Assembly (NCBI GenBank): GCA_959605275.1
Contig: CAUHFD010000177.1
Coordinates: 1 to 5,863 of the forward strand
Direction: 5' to 3'
DNA: 5,863 nucleotides
Source of the DNA: an uncultured Eubacteriales bacterium
Lineage (GTDB): Bacteria > Bacillota > Clostridia > Oscillospirales > Ruminococcaceae
Under the pieces are notes generated by a model. It ran no database searches, was not told where the DNA came from, and saw only the letters and a program-made list of their open reading frames with translations. Positions 1 to 5,545 of this stretch are shown here, piece after piece (the stretch's first letter is position 1; every line of letters starts with the position of its first letter). The position numbers and the translations under genes were made by a program.

Positions 1-860
1 TAGCTAGGACGCTGCGGCATCAAACAATTAGTGGTAAACAAAATAGGAGCAGGGATATCTTCAAATTCCTTCTGCTGGCTTTGCCAAGCCGTACCGAAGT
101 TGCCGGCTAAATGGGAATATTTCTTTAGTCCCGGATAGCCGTGTGCCGGCAGCATTTCACTATGGGTATAAATATTAATATTTTTATCTTTTGTCTGCTC
201 TAGCAACTGAGATAAATCCTTTAAATCATGTCCCGAAATAACAATAAAAGGACCTTTCTTTATATCTACATTTACACGGGTAGGAACAGGTGTGCCAAAA
301 GAGCCGGTATTCGCCTGATCTAAAAGTTCCATGCATCTCAAATTGACCTGACCGAATTCCATAATTAACGCAAGCCATTCTTCCACTGTGTGCTCTTGAT
401 TTACGGCGCAAAGACCTTTATAAAACCAATGTGTTACGGTACTGTCATCATATCCCAAATTCATGGCATGGTGTGCGTATGCCGCCATTCCCTTCATGCC
501 AAACAAAAGCGTAGATCGCAGAGAAACAATGTCCGTTTCTCCTTTCCACAGTTCTACCAAATCGATCACACTGTCTCCTATGGAATTTCGTTCATGAACG
601 ACACGATTAATAAATTCTTTAATGGAACGATTATCAAAATTAACATTAGTCAACGTTGTAAACAGACCATCAATGATTAATCGAGTGGCAGTTTTCGTAT
701 ACTTTTTTCTTTCTTCGGCTGCTTGAGCCAGTCGGATTAATTCATATACCAAGTCATCCTGTAAATTTGCGGTTTCAGGTTGTTTTCCGCACACACCTGT
801 GCGCACGCATCCCTTATTGCCTGCTGTCTGTTGACACTGAAAACAAAACATATTTGACAT
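1..860 (-). CDS. hcp: Hybrid-cluster protein (hydroxylamine / nitric oxide reductase), N-terminal part, cut by window edge
   Basis: The 286 visible residues start at the ATG complementary to 858-860 and run off the left edge. The N-terminus has Cys6, Cys9, Cys18 and Cys24 (C-x2-C-x8-C-x5-C), the spacing that binds the proximal Fe-S cluster in anaerobe-type Hcp. Further in, His211 in SGHDLKDL, Glu235 in SEMLPAHGYP and Cys279 in FTTNC match the hybrid-cluster ligands His244, Glu268 and Cys312 of the Desulfovibrio enzyme. The family is cytoplasmic and works in nitrosative-stress defence, reducing NO or hydroxylamine. Family length is about 520-550 residues, so roughly 240 residues and the remaining cluster ligands lie outside. 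The stretch between the N-terminal cysteines and His211 is about 33 residues shorter than in Desulfovibrio (comparison from memory). A Shine-Dalgarno AGAGAGG (874-880) sits 13 nt upstream, which is rather far; ATG codon 4 is an alternative start. The identification is very secure. Confidence 0.96.
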   Translation of the reverse strand, partial: MSNMFCFQCQQTAGNKGCVRTGVCGKQPETANLQDDLVYELIRLAQAAEERKKYTKTATRLIIDGLFTTLTNVNFDNRSIKEFINRVVHERNSIGDSVIDLVELWKGETDIVSLRSTLLFGMKGMAAYAHHAMNLGYDDSTVTHWFYKGLCAVNQEHTVEEWLALIMEFGQVNLRCMELLDQANTGSFGTPVPTRVNVDIKKGPFIVISGHDLKDLSQLLEQTKDKNINIYTHSEMLPAHGYPGLKKYSHLAGNFGTAWQSQQKEFEDIPAPILFTTNCLMPQRPS

Positions 861-997
861 AATACTCAACAATCCTCTCTCAACTCAATCTGATATTATT
901 CAATTTTTATCCGCACACCAAGCACAAAGAACAAAACATAAAAATGCTATCTTGCTAATTGCTGTCGATTAATCATATTATTCTCTGGCTCTATTTT

Positions 998-1006
998 TTT
1001 ATACCA
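998..1006 (-). promoter_or_regulatory. Candidate extended -10 promoter for hcp
   Basis: On the minus strand the sequence TGGTATAAA forms an extended -10 element (TGn followed by TATAAA). No -35 box is recognisable 17 bp upstream, which would fit an activator-dependent promoter. Transcription would start near 991, giving a leader of about 130 nt before hcp. The surrounding gap 861-1149 contains no convincing gene. This is a motif reading only. Confidence 0.3.
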
Positions 1007-1034
1007 CAGCGATATGATTCATTTTATGAAAAAA

Positions 1035-1052
1035 TTGTTCATTCTATCACAG
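1035..1052. promoter_or_regulatory. Candidate CRP/FNR-family operator between hcp and the acetyltransferase gene
   Basis: The plus strand reads TTGTTC-N6-TCACAG. This matches 8 of 10 defined positions of the CRP/FNR-family palindrome TGTGA-N6-TCACA, with one half-site perfect. The hcp genes of many anaerobes are known to be controlled by HcpR, a CRP/FNR-family regulator, so the position is suggestive. The centre lies about 52 bp upstream of the predicted hcp start point, which is not a classical -41.5 or -61.5 location. The similarity may be chance. Confidence 0.25.
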
Positions 1053-1067
1053 CACTTTAAATATTCA

Positions 1068-1096
1068 TTGCGTTTTGGCGCTGTTTATGGTAAACT
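1068..1096 (+). promoter_or_regulatory. Weak candidate promoter for the acetyltransferase gene
   Basis: TTGCGT (1068-1073) and TAAACT (1091-1096) are separated by 17 bp, and TGG precedes the -10 box as in an extended -10 element. Each hexamer matches consensus only moderately (3/6 and 4/6). Transcription would start near 1103, about 47 nt before the ATG at 1150. No better promoter was found in the gap. Confidence 0.25.
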
Positions 1097-1149
1097 TTTA
1101 TTGCTATTTTCAATGAAAGCACAACATAACCGGAAGAGGGACAAACAAA

Positions 1150-1758
1150 ATGGATAAAGCAAAAATGCACAACGGAGAGCTATACTTTCCGGGAGACCAA
1201 GAATTGATGAAGGAACAAACTGCTTATTTGGATCGGCTTTATGATTTTAACATGACTCGTCCGACTGAAGGAAAAAAGCGGCAAAAGATGTTAAAAGAAA
1301 TGTTTGCGGAAATAGGTGACGGCTGCTACATTGAACCGCCGTTTCATGCCAACTTCGGAGGCAAACATGTTCACTTCGGTAAAAACATTTATGCAAATTT
1401 CAATCTGACATTAGTGGATGATACGCATATTTATGTAGGTGATTATACCATGTTCGGTCCGAATGTAACAGTAGCAACAGCAGGACATCCGATTTTGCCG
1501 GAACTCCGTCAAAAAGGCTATCAATACAATTTTCCCGTTCATATCGGTAAAAACTGCTGGATCGGAGCGGGCGTCATTATCGTTCCCGGAATCACGATCG
1601 GTGACAATGTGGTGATCGGCGCCGGAAGCGTTGTTACCAAAAATATCCCCAAAAATGTGGTAGCCGTCGGCAACCCCTGCAAAATATTGCGTGAGATCAA
1701 TGAACACGACAAAGAATATTATTTCAAAGACCGAAAAATTATCATTTCAAACAATTGA
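1150..1758 (+). CDS. Sugar O-acetyltransferase, LacA/Maa type (galactoside or maltose acetyltransferase family)
   Basis: This 202-residue protein transfers acetyl from acetyl-CoA to a sugar hydroxyl in the cytoplasm. An N-terminal helical region (about 1-55, beginning with the family-typical GELY) leads into a left-handed beta-helix of hexapeptide repeats (about 60-175), with repeats such as IGKNCW, IGAGVI and IGDNVVIGAGSVV. His113 in the TAGHP motif matches catalytic His115 of E. coli LacA, Asn83 in YANFNL matches Asn85, and Trp137 in CWIG matches Trp139. The C-terminal REINEHDKEYYFKDRK resembles LacA closely, and the length is nearly the same (LacA has 203). AGAGGG (1135-1140) lies 9 nt before the ATG. 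There is no lac or maltose gene nearby, so the physiological substrate is unknown; a sugar detoxification or cell-wall role is possible. The stop codon overlaps the next promoter. The family is certain, the substrate is not. Confidence 0.93.
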   Translation: MDKAKMHNGELYFPGDQELMKEQTAYLDRLYDFNMTRPTEGKKRQKMLKEMFAEIGDGCYIEPPFHANFGGKHVHFGKNIYANFNLTLVDDTHIYVGDYTMFGPNVTVATAGHPILPELRQKGYQYNFPVHIGKNCWIGAGVIIVPGITIGDNVVIGAGSVVTKNIPKNVVAVGNPCKILREINEHDKEYYFKDRKIIISNN

Positions 1759-1783
1759 CTTACTGATTTTTTTATAGTATACT
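1755..1783 (+). promoter_or_regulatory. Strong housekeeping-type promoter for pnuC
   Basis: TTGACT (1755-1760) and TATACT (1778-1783) are separated by exactly 17 bp, each one mismatch from the sigma-A consensus. The -35 box overlaps the TGA stop of the acetyltransferase gene (1756-1758). Transcription should start near 1790, leaving an unusually long leader of about 120 nt before pnuC. pnuC therefore has its own transcript even though it follows the acetyltransferase gene on the same strand. Confidence 0.8.
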
Positions 1784-1789
1784 AATTGA

Positions 1790-1901
1790 GCAATCTAAAT
1801 AATAAATAACTGCCACCGGGTAGTTTATGCCAAAAGCATTCGTATACACATCATTAGGTCTTAGAAGATGTGTAAAGCGGGTGCTTGTTTTTTTTTGGAG
1901 G
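1790..1901 (+). promoter_or_regulatory. Structured pnuC leader RNA, probable riboswitch or attenuator
   Basis: The predicted leader contains two ordered structures. The first is a hairpin pairing 1806-1814 with 1819-1828 (ATAACTGCC against GGTAGTTTAT), with a one-base bulge and one G-U pair. The second is the long terminator hairpin at 1834-1886. An alternative pairing of ATGC (1827-1830) with GCAT (1836-1839), extended by GTA 1820-1822 with TAC 1845-1847, would disrupt both and could act as an antiterminator. The Shine-Dalgarno GGAGG (1897-1901) follows the U tract directly. This layout is what ligand-responsive leaders of vitamin transporter genes look like. I see no TPP, T-box or preQ1 signature. 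Whether it equals a known NAD-related riboswitch class cannot be settled by eye. Confidence 0.55.
1834..1896 (+). terminator. Intrinsic terminator in the pnuC leader, immediately before the ribosome-binding site
   Basis: The outer stem pairs AAGCATTCG (1834-1842) with CGGGTGCTT (1878-1886), with two G-U pairs. After a small internal loop, the inner stem pairs TACACATC (1845-1852) perfectly with GATGTGTA (1867-1874) around a 14-nt loop. One G and then nine consecutive T (1888-1896) follow. This is a textbook Rho-independent terminator except that it ends next to the pnuC Shine-Dalgarno site, so it must be conditional. It would also stop readthrough from the acetyltransferase gene. Confidence 0.78.
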
Positions 1902-1910
1902 TTAAGCCAG

Positions 1911-2618
1911 ATGAAAATGCACAATCCTTTTCGCAATTTATCTAAATTTGAATGGAGCCTGTGGATTGCTTCTCTCATTGTTGTATCGAGCACCTTTTTT
2001 CTTGCCGGTGATTTTAACATTTTAACACTGATCGCCTCACTGATTGGAGTAACAGCACTGATATTTATAGCCAAAGGCGATGTAATCGGTCAGGTGTTAA
2101 CAGTTGTATTCAGCTTGTTTTATGCCGTTATTTCGCTGCAATTTCAATATTACGGAGAAATGATCACCTATCTTGGCATGACTGCACCGATTGCAATTTT
2201 ATCGGTAATTTCATGGTTAAAGCATCCTTATCGGGGTACCGCAGAAGTCAAGGTACATTGCCTCACTCGAAAACAAACGTTGTTGATGATAATACTGACT
2301 CTCGCAGTTACTTTCGGGTTTTATTTTATTCTTGCCGCATTTCGCACCACGAATTTGATAATCAGTACCATCTCGATTGCCACCAGCTTTGCGGCATCCT
2401 ATTTAATGCTGTTCCGCAGTCCGGCATATGCACTTGCTTATGCTGCTAATGATATTGTTCTGATTACGCTGTGGATTTTAGCCACCATTGACAGTTTATC
2501 CTATCTTCCGATGGTAATCTGCTTTTTGATGTTTTTCATCAATGATGTATATGGTTTTATCAACTGGATGAAAATCAGAAAAAAACAAGCACTTTCCGAT
2601 GCAATATCTATTTCATAA
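1911..2618 (+). CDS. pnuC: PnuC-family nicotinamide riboside (vitamin) transporter
   Basis: This 235-residue membrane protein belongs to the PnuC family, which moves nicotinamide riboside or a related vitamin precursor across the cytoplasmic membrane by facilitated diffusion, with the cargo trapped by phosphorylation inside. About seven to eight hydrophobic segments are visible, roughly at 16-33, 36-53, 59-76, 84-101, 123-142, 147-167, 177-192 and 196-212. Family features include KGDVIGQ (55-61), SWLKHPY (101-107), YAANDIVLITLW (177-188) and FFINDVYGFINW (208-219). The start at 1911 is chosen because GGAGG (1897-1901) lies 9 nt upstream. An in-frame ATG at 1827 has no good Shine-Dalgarno site and would be translated through the terminator. 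No nadR, nadM or other NAD-salvage gene is in view, so the exact vitamin is inferred from the family; PnuT (thiamine) or PnuX (riboflavin) relatives are the alternatives. Confidence 0.92.
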   Translation: MKMHNPFRNLSKFEWSLWIASLIVVSSTFFLAGDFNILTLIASLIGVTALIFIAKGDVIGQVLTVVFSLFYAVISLQFQYYGEMITYLGMTAPIAILSVISWLKHPYRGTAEVKVHCLTRKQTLLMIILTLAVTFGFYFILAAFRTTNLIISTISIATSFAASYLMLFRSPAYALAYAANDIVLITLWILATIDSLSYLPMVICFLMFFINDVYGFINWMKIRKKQALSDAISIS

Positions 2619-2626
2619 AAAATTAA

Positions 2627-2669
2627 AGCAGCAGCCATTCGAATTTTTACCATTCGAATGGCTGCTGCT
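2627..2669. terminator. Bidirectional intrinsic terminator between convergent pnuC and ABC operon
   Basis: AGCAGCAGCCATTCGAA (2627-2643) pairs perfectly over 17 bp with 2653-2669, leaving a 9-nt loop. Read on the minus strand, the stem is followed by TTTAATTTTTT, a good U tract, so termination should be strongest for the ABC operon. Read on the plus strand it is followed only by CGTTTAAT, so it would end pnuC transcripts less efficiently. It begins 8 nt after the pnuC stop codon. Confidence 0.82.
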
Positions 2670-2675
2670 CGTTTA

Positions 2676-2717
2676 ATACTAAAATCTAATTGAAAGTTTT
2701 CAATTAGATTTTAGTAT
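2676..2717. terminator. Second, AT-rich perfect hairpin next to the ATPase stop codon
   Basis: ATACTAAAATCTAATTGAAA (2676-2695) is followed by a 2-bp centre and then its exact 20-bp reverse complement (2698-2717). It ends 3 nt from the stop codon of the ATPase gene, so it is the first structure in the 3' UTR of the minus-strand operon, ahead of the GC-rich terminator. It lacks a separate U tract, so it may protect the 3' end from exonucleases or help bidirectional termination rather than terminate by itself. An inserted palindromic repeat is an alternative. Confidence 0.5.
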
Positions 2718-2720
2718 AAG

Positions 2721-3515
2721 CTATGCCAACAACATTCTGTCATTAGCAAATTCGCCGTTACTTGCTTTTTCAAACAGCGCAAGCAAATCAGACACTTGCA
2801 AATTCTTCTTTTCTTCTCCGGAAATATCATAGATAATTTTACCATTATACATCATGATCAAGCGATTTCCGAGACGAATCGCATCCTTCATATTATGGGT
2901 AATCATCAGCGTGGTAATATTACCCTCTCTCACCAATTCGTCGGTGATTCTTAACACCTTTGCAGCAGTCTGCGGATCCAGCGCCGCAGTATGCTCATCC
3001 AGCAACAGTAACTTCGGATTCTGCATCGTTGCCATCAGCAATGTAATGGCTTGACGCTGACCGCCGGATAACAAACCGACTTTTGAGGTAAGCCGATCCT
3101 CAAGTCCCAAATCAAGCATTTTGAGCAGTTCTTTAAACTGCTCTTTTTCTTTTTTGGTTACCCCATTTCGAAGAGTTCTGGGCTTTCCTCGCCGGGCAGC
3201 AAGAGCAAGATTTTCTTCAATTTCCATATCGGCAGCAGTGCCCGTCATCGGATCCTGAAAAACACGACCGAGAAATTTTGCACGTTTATGCTCAGGCAGT
3301 TTTGTCACATCGACTCCGTCAATAGTTATCGTTCCGCAATCGACCGGATAAACGCCGGTGATCATATTGAGAATCGTAGACTTTCCTGCACCGTTTCCTC
3401 CTATTACAGTAACAAAATCTCCTTTATTCAACGTAAGGTCGATACCGTTAAGCGCCTTCTTTTCGTTTATCGTTCCCGGATTAAAAGTCTTGTAAACGCC
3501 TTTGACCTCAAGCAT
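2721..3515 (-). CDS. ABC importer ATPase (TrpZ-like; partner of the ABC_sub_bind-type binding protein)
   Basis: This 264-residue cytoplasmic ATPase powers the importer encoded with the two genes upstream. All ABC motifs are intact: Walker A GGNGAGKST (39-47), Q-loop Gln87 in FQDP, signature LSGGQRQ (149-155), Walker B LLLLDE (169-174), D-loop ALD (178-180) and switch His207 in ITHNM. The DEHTAALDP stretch around Walker B is typical of ATPases paired with ABC_sub_bind-family lipoproteins. The start at 3515 has GGGAGG 8 nt upstream; a GTG at 3524 lies inside that ribosome-binding site and is rejected. The ATG overlaps the end of the permease gene by 8 bp (ATGCTTGA), which suggests translational coupling. 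It is the last gene of the operon, with terminators directly after it. Substrate specificity is set by the binding protein, not here. Confidence 0.92.
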   Translation of the reverse strand: MLEVKGVYKTFNPGTINEKKALNGIDLTLNKGDFVTVIGGNGAGKSTILNMITGVYPVDCGTITIDGVDVTKLPEHKRAKFLGRVFQDPMTGTAADMEIEENLALAARRGKPRTLRNGVTKKEKEQFKELLKMLDLGLEDRLTSKVGLLSGGQRQAITLLMATMQNPKLLLLDEHTAALDPQTAAKVLRITDELVREGNITTLMITHNMKDAIRLGNRLIMMYNGKIIYDISGEEKKNLQVSDLLALFEKASNGEFANDRMLLA

Positions 3516-4428
3516 TTTCGGCACCTCCCTCTCGATCTACTTTCATACGCTTCGGCGCAATTTTGGTTTTCCAGTAAGGAATACCAAGGAACAGCGCAAC
3601 AACCAAAGCGGAGAACATTTTAAGATCATTTGCATTCAAGCCAAGCTTCAGAACCGCAGCAATCACAACATAATAAATCACCGCACCGATGACAGCCGAA
3701 AGCAAACGCAATGCAAAATTTTTAAATATTTTTGCAAAAATAACTTCACCGATAATAACCGCCGCAAGTCCGATTACAATTGCTCCGCGTCCCATGTTGA
3801 TATCGGCATTTCCGTTAAATTGTGCCAGCAATCCGCCGGATACAGCAACAATACCATTAGAAAGAACAAACCCGATAATCTTACGGGTATTGGTATTAAT
3901 ACCGTTGGCTCTTGCCATTGCCTGATTGCATCCGGTCGCACGAATGGAATGTCCCAATTCGGTACCGAAAAACCAATAAAGAATTGCAATCAAGACAAGG
4001 TTAAAGATAATGCACACTGCTATCGTTCCCGGAAGTCCATCCGTTCTAGAAGATACAATAAGATCATAGTTGCGCCAACTAATGGGCGTATTGGCTTTTC
4101 CGCTCATAATTCTGAGATTGACCGAATACAATGCAAGCTGTGTCAAAATTCCGGCAAGAATTGCAGGAATTCCGAATTTAGTATGTAATATACCGGTTAC
4201 CAATCCGGCAAGACACCCTGCAAGAAATGCGATCAACATTGCAAGGTAAATATTCATACCTCCGGTTGTAAGTACGACCAACACCGCTCCGCCCGTTCCA
4301 AATGAACCGTCTACCGTAAGATCCGCAAGGTCGAGTATTTTATAAGTGATATATACACCGATCGCCATAATGCCCCATATCATTCCCTGAGCAATCGGCG
4401 ACGGCAGTGATTGTAGAAATTCCAGCAT
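3508..4428 (-). CDS. ABC importer permease (TrpY-like, BPD_transp_2 / LivH-type fold)
   Basis: This 306-residue integral membrane protein forms the channel of the importer, presumably as a homodimer because only one permease gene is present. Hydrophobic segments lie roughly at 11-32, 45-56, 60-82, 86-104, 134-154, 184-204, 217-236, 240-261 and 273-285. The cytoplasmic loop at 157-183, containing ELGHSIRATG and MARANGI, is the ATPase-contacting segment seen in LivH/RbsC-type permeases. The early ITYKILDLADLTVDGSF (27-43) is characteristic of the permeases paired with ABC_sub_bind lipoproteins. The ATG at 4428 is chosen because AAGGAG lies 10 nt upstream; a more distal in-frame TTG at 4455 sits upstream of that site and is rejected. 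A terminator-like hairpin separates it from the binding-protein gene, and its 3' end overlaps the ATPase gene by 8 bp. Confidence 0.92.
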   Translation of the reverse strand: MLEFLQSLPSPIAQGMIWGIMAIGVYITYKILDLADLTVDGSFGTGGAVLVVLTTGGMNIYLAMLIAFLAGCLAGLVTGILHTKFGIPAILAGILTQLALYSVNLRIMSGKANTPISWRNYDLIVSSRTDGLPGTIAVCIIFNLVLIAILYWFFGTELGHSIRATGCNQAMARANGINTNTRKIIGFVLSNGIVAVSGGLLAQFNGNADINMGRGAIVIGLAAVIIGEVIFAKIFKNFALRLLSAVIGAVIYYVVIAAVLKLGLNANDLKMFSALVVALFLGIPYWKTKIAPKRMKVDREGGAENA

Positions 4429-4451
4429 ATTATTATTGCTCCTTAAAAACA

Positions 4452-4487
4452 CCAAAAAAGCGATAAGGATTTGCTTATCGCTTTTGG
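4452..4487 (-). terminator. Intra-operon attenuating terminator between binding-protein and permease genes
   Basis: In the minus-strand transcript GCGATAAG and CTTATCGC pair over 8 bp around a 6-nt loop (complement of 4468-4473). The stem is extended by AAAA against U residues and by CC against GG. The 3' arm contains six T and is followed by GGTGTTTTTAAGG. The hairpin lies in the 83-nt gap after the binding-protein stop codon and before the permease ribosome-binding site. Partial termination here would make binding-protein mRNA more abundant than permease and ATPase mRNA, a common arrangement in ABC importers. It could also block 3' exonucleases after processing. Confidence 0.7.
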
Positions 4488-4511
4488 TTATTTATTTGTC
4501 AGACCGGATGA

Positions 4512-5483
4512 TTATTCAGCAGAAATAGCCTCATATCCTTCCGGAATGGTAATTCCGAGTGTTTTGCAGCGATCCGCCATGTATTTTTTCGTAAGATTTT
4601 TTGCATATTCAATTTCCATCTCAGCAGGATCTGCGCCTTCAACAAGAATCTGATATGCCATCTCGCCGGCTTTATAACCGATATCGTAATAGCTGATAGA
4701 CAAAGTGGCTACTCCAGCCTTTTTGCATATTCCCTCTTCACCGGCAATTAACGGAATCTTTGCGGGTTCCAGAACATTATTGATAGCCGGACCGTTAGAA
4801 GCAACGGTATTATCTGTCGGAGCAAAAATAACATCACACTCCGAAGCCGCTTGCTGTGTAACTGCTGTAACATCGTTGGTATCAACGAAAGTATATTCCT
4901 TGCAAGTGAATCCGAGATCTTTCAAACTCTTCTGAATCACCGTTGACTGATACTTGGAATTCGGTTCGGCAGAGCAATAAAGAATACCCACGGTTTTTGC
5001 GGTCGGAACAAGCTCTTTAATCATCTTAGCCTGTTCATCAAGCGGAGCAAGATCGGCAGTACCCGTCACATTAAAGCCGGTTTTACCTGTCCAATTGCTG
5101 ATATCCAGTGCGGTAGCATAATCCGTAATGGAAGTAGCCACAATTGGAATATCCGCCGTTGCCTGAGCAGCAGCGCTGAGGGCACCGGTAGCATTAGCCA
5201 TGATCAAATCGACCTTGTCCGATACAAACTTAGAACAAATCGTCGTGCAGTTTGTCGGTTCGCCGGAAGCGTTCTGTTCATCAAATTTAACCTTATCGCC
5301 CAATTTATCCTTCAAAGCCTGTTTAAAGCCATTGGTGGCGGCATCCAGCGCTTCGTGCTGAACGAGCTGACAAATACCTACTGTATAAGTATCATCTTTT
5401 TTCTCGCCGCAGCCGGAAAAGCAAAGAACTACCATGCAAAGTGCAAGGATAAAACACGGAACTTGCTTGATCATTTTTTTCAT
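4512..5483 (-). CDS. ABC importer substrate-binding lipoprotein (ABC_sub_bind family; TrpX / CD0873-like)
   Basis: This 323-residue protein captures the substrate outside the membrane. The N-terminus has lysines, a hydrophobic stretch (about 10-22) and a lipobox FSGC, with Cys25 as the lipidated residue; a charged linker EKKDDTY follows. The mature part is a two-lobe binding fold with the family's VGICQLVQHEALDAA (35-49), PIVATSITDYATAL (113-126), YCSAEPNSKYQ (169-179) and APTDNTV (221-227). Family members bind aromatic amino acids: CD0873 of Clostridioides difficile binds tyrosine, and streptococcal TrpX is tied to tryptophan. The substrate here is therefore probably aromatic but unproven. 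The ATG at 5483 is chosen because AAGGGGAG (5491-5498) lies about 7 nt upstream; an in-frame TTG at 5501 precedes that site and is rejected. There are about eight cysteines beyond Cys25, unusual for an exported protein and consistent with an anaerobe. It is the first gene of a three-gene operon. Confidence 0.93.
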   Translation of the reverse strand: MKKMIKQVPCFILALCMVVLCFSGCGEKKDDTYTVGICQLVQHEALDAATNGFKQALKDKLGDKVKFDEQNASGEPTNCTTICSKFVSDKVDLIMANATGALSAAAQATADIPIVATSITDYATALDISNWTGKTGFNVTGTADLAPLDEQAKMIKELVPTAKTVGILYCSAEPNSKYQSTVIQKSLKDLGFTCKEYTFVDTNDVTAVTQQAASECDVIFAPTDNTVASNGPAINNVLEPAKIPLIAGEEGICKKAGVATLSISYYDIGYKAGEMAYQILVEGADPAEMEIEYAKNLTKKYMADRCKTLGITIPEGYEAISAE

Positions 5484-5508
5484 TGTTTTTCTCCCCTTCA
5501 ATTTATCA

Positions 5509-5535
5509 TAAATGTTTTATCGCTTTAAACATTTA
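5509..5535 (-). promoter_or_regulatory. Hairpin near the 5' end of the ABC operon transcript
   Basis: In the minus-strand RNA, UAAAUGUUU pairs perfectly with AAACAUUUA (9 bp) around a 9-nt loop (complement of 5518-5526). The predicted start point is near 5539, so the hairpin sits almost at the RNA 5' end, about 10 nt upstream of the Shine-Dalgarno site. A 5'-terminal hairpin usually stabilises mRNA; a regulatory role is possible but not shown. Confidence 0.45.
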
Positions 5536-5545
5536 AATTGCTAAT

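Noticed and set aside
226..680. Small reading frames inside hcp on both strands
   Set aside because: They lie over a clear hcp coding region in other frames and have no supporting signals.
971..1019. Inverted repeat AATCATAT / ATATGATT in the hcp-acetyltransferase gap
   Set aside because: The arms are 8 bp of AT-rich sequence separated by 33 bp with no U tract, so this is not convincing as a terminator or operator.
1827..1910. Upstream in-frame ATG giving a 28-residue N-terminal extension of PnuC
   Set aside because: It has no good ribosome-binding site, reads through the leader terminator, and PnuC proteins do not need this extension; GGAGG before the 1911 ATG decides the start.
3502..4188. 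Plus-strand 228-codon frame opposite the permease gene
   Set aside because: The translation is rich in Asn, Arg, Ser and Cys with no domain, while the minus strand encodes an unmistakable permease.
4475..5526. The 10-mer TTATCGCTTT occurs both in the loop of the 5' UTR hairpin (5517-5526) and in the intra-operon terminator stem (4475-4484), suggesting long-range RNA pairing
   Set aside because: A 10-base match between two places in a window of this size is expected by chance several times, and the sites are over 1 kb apart.
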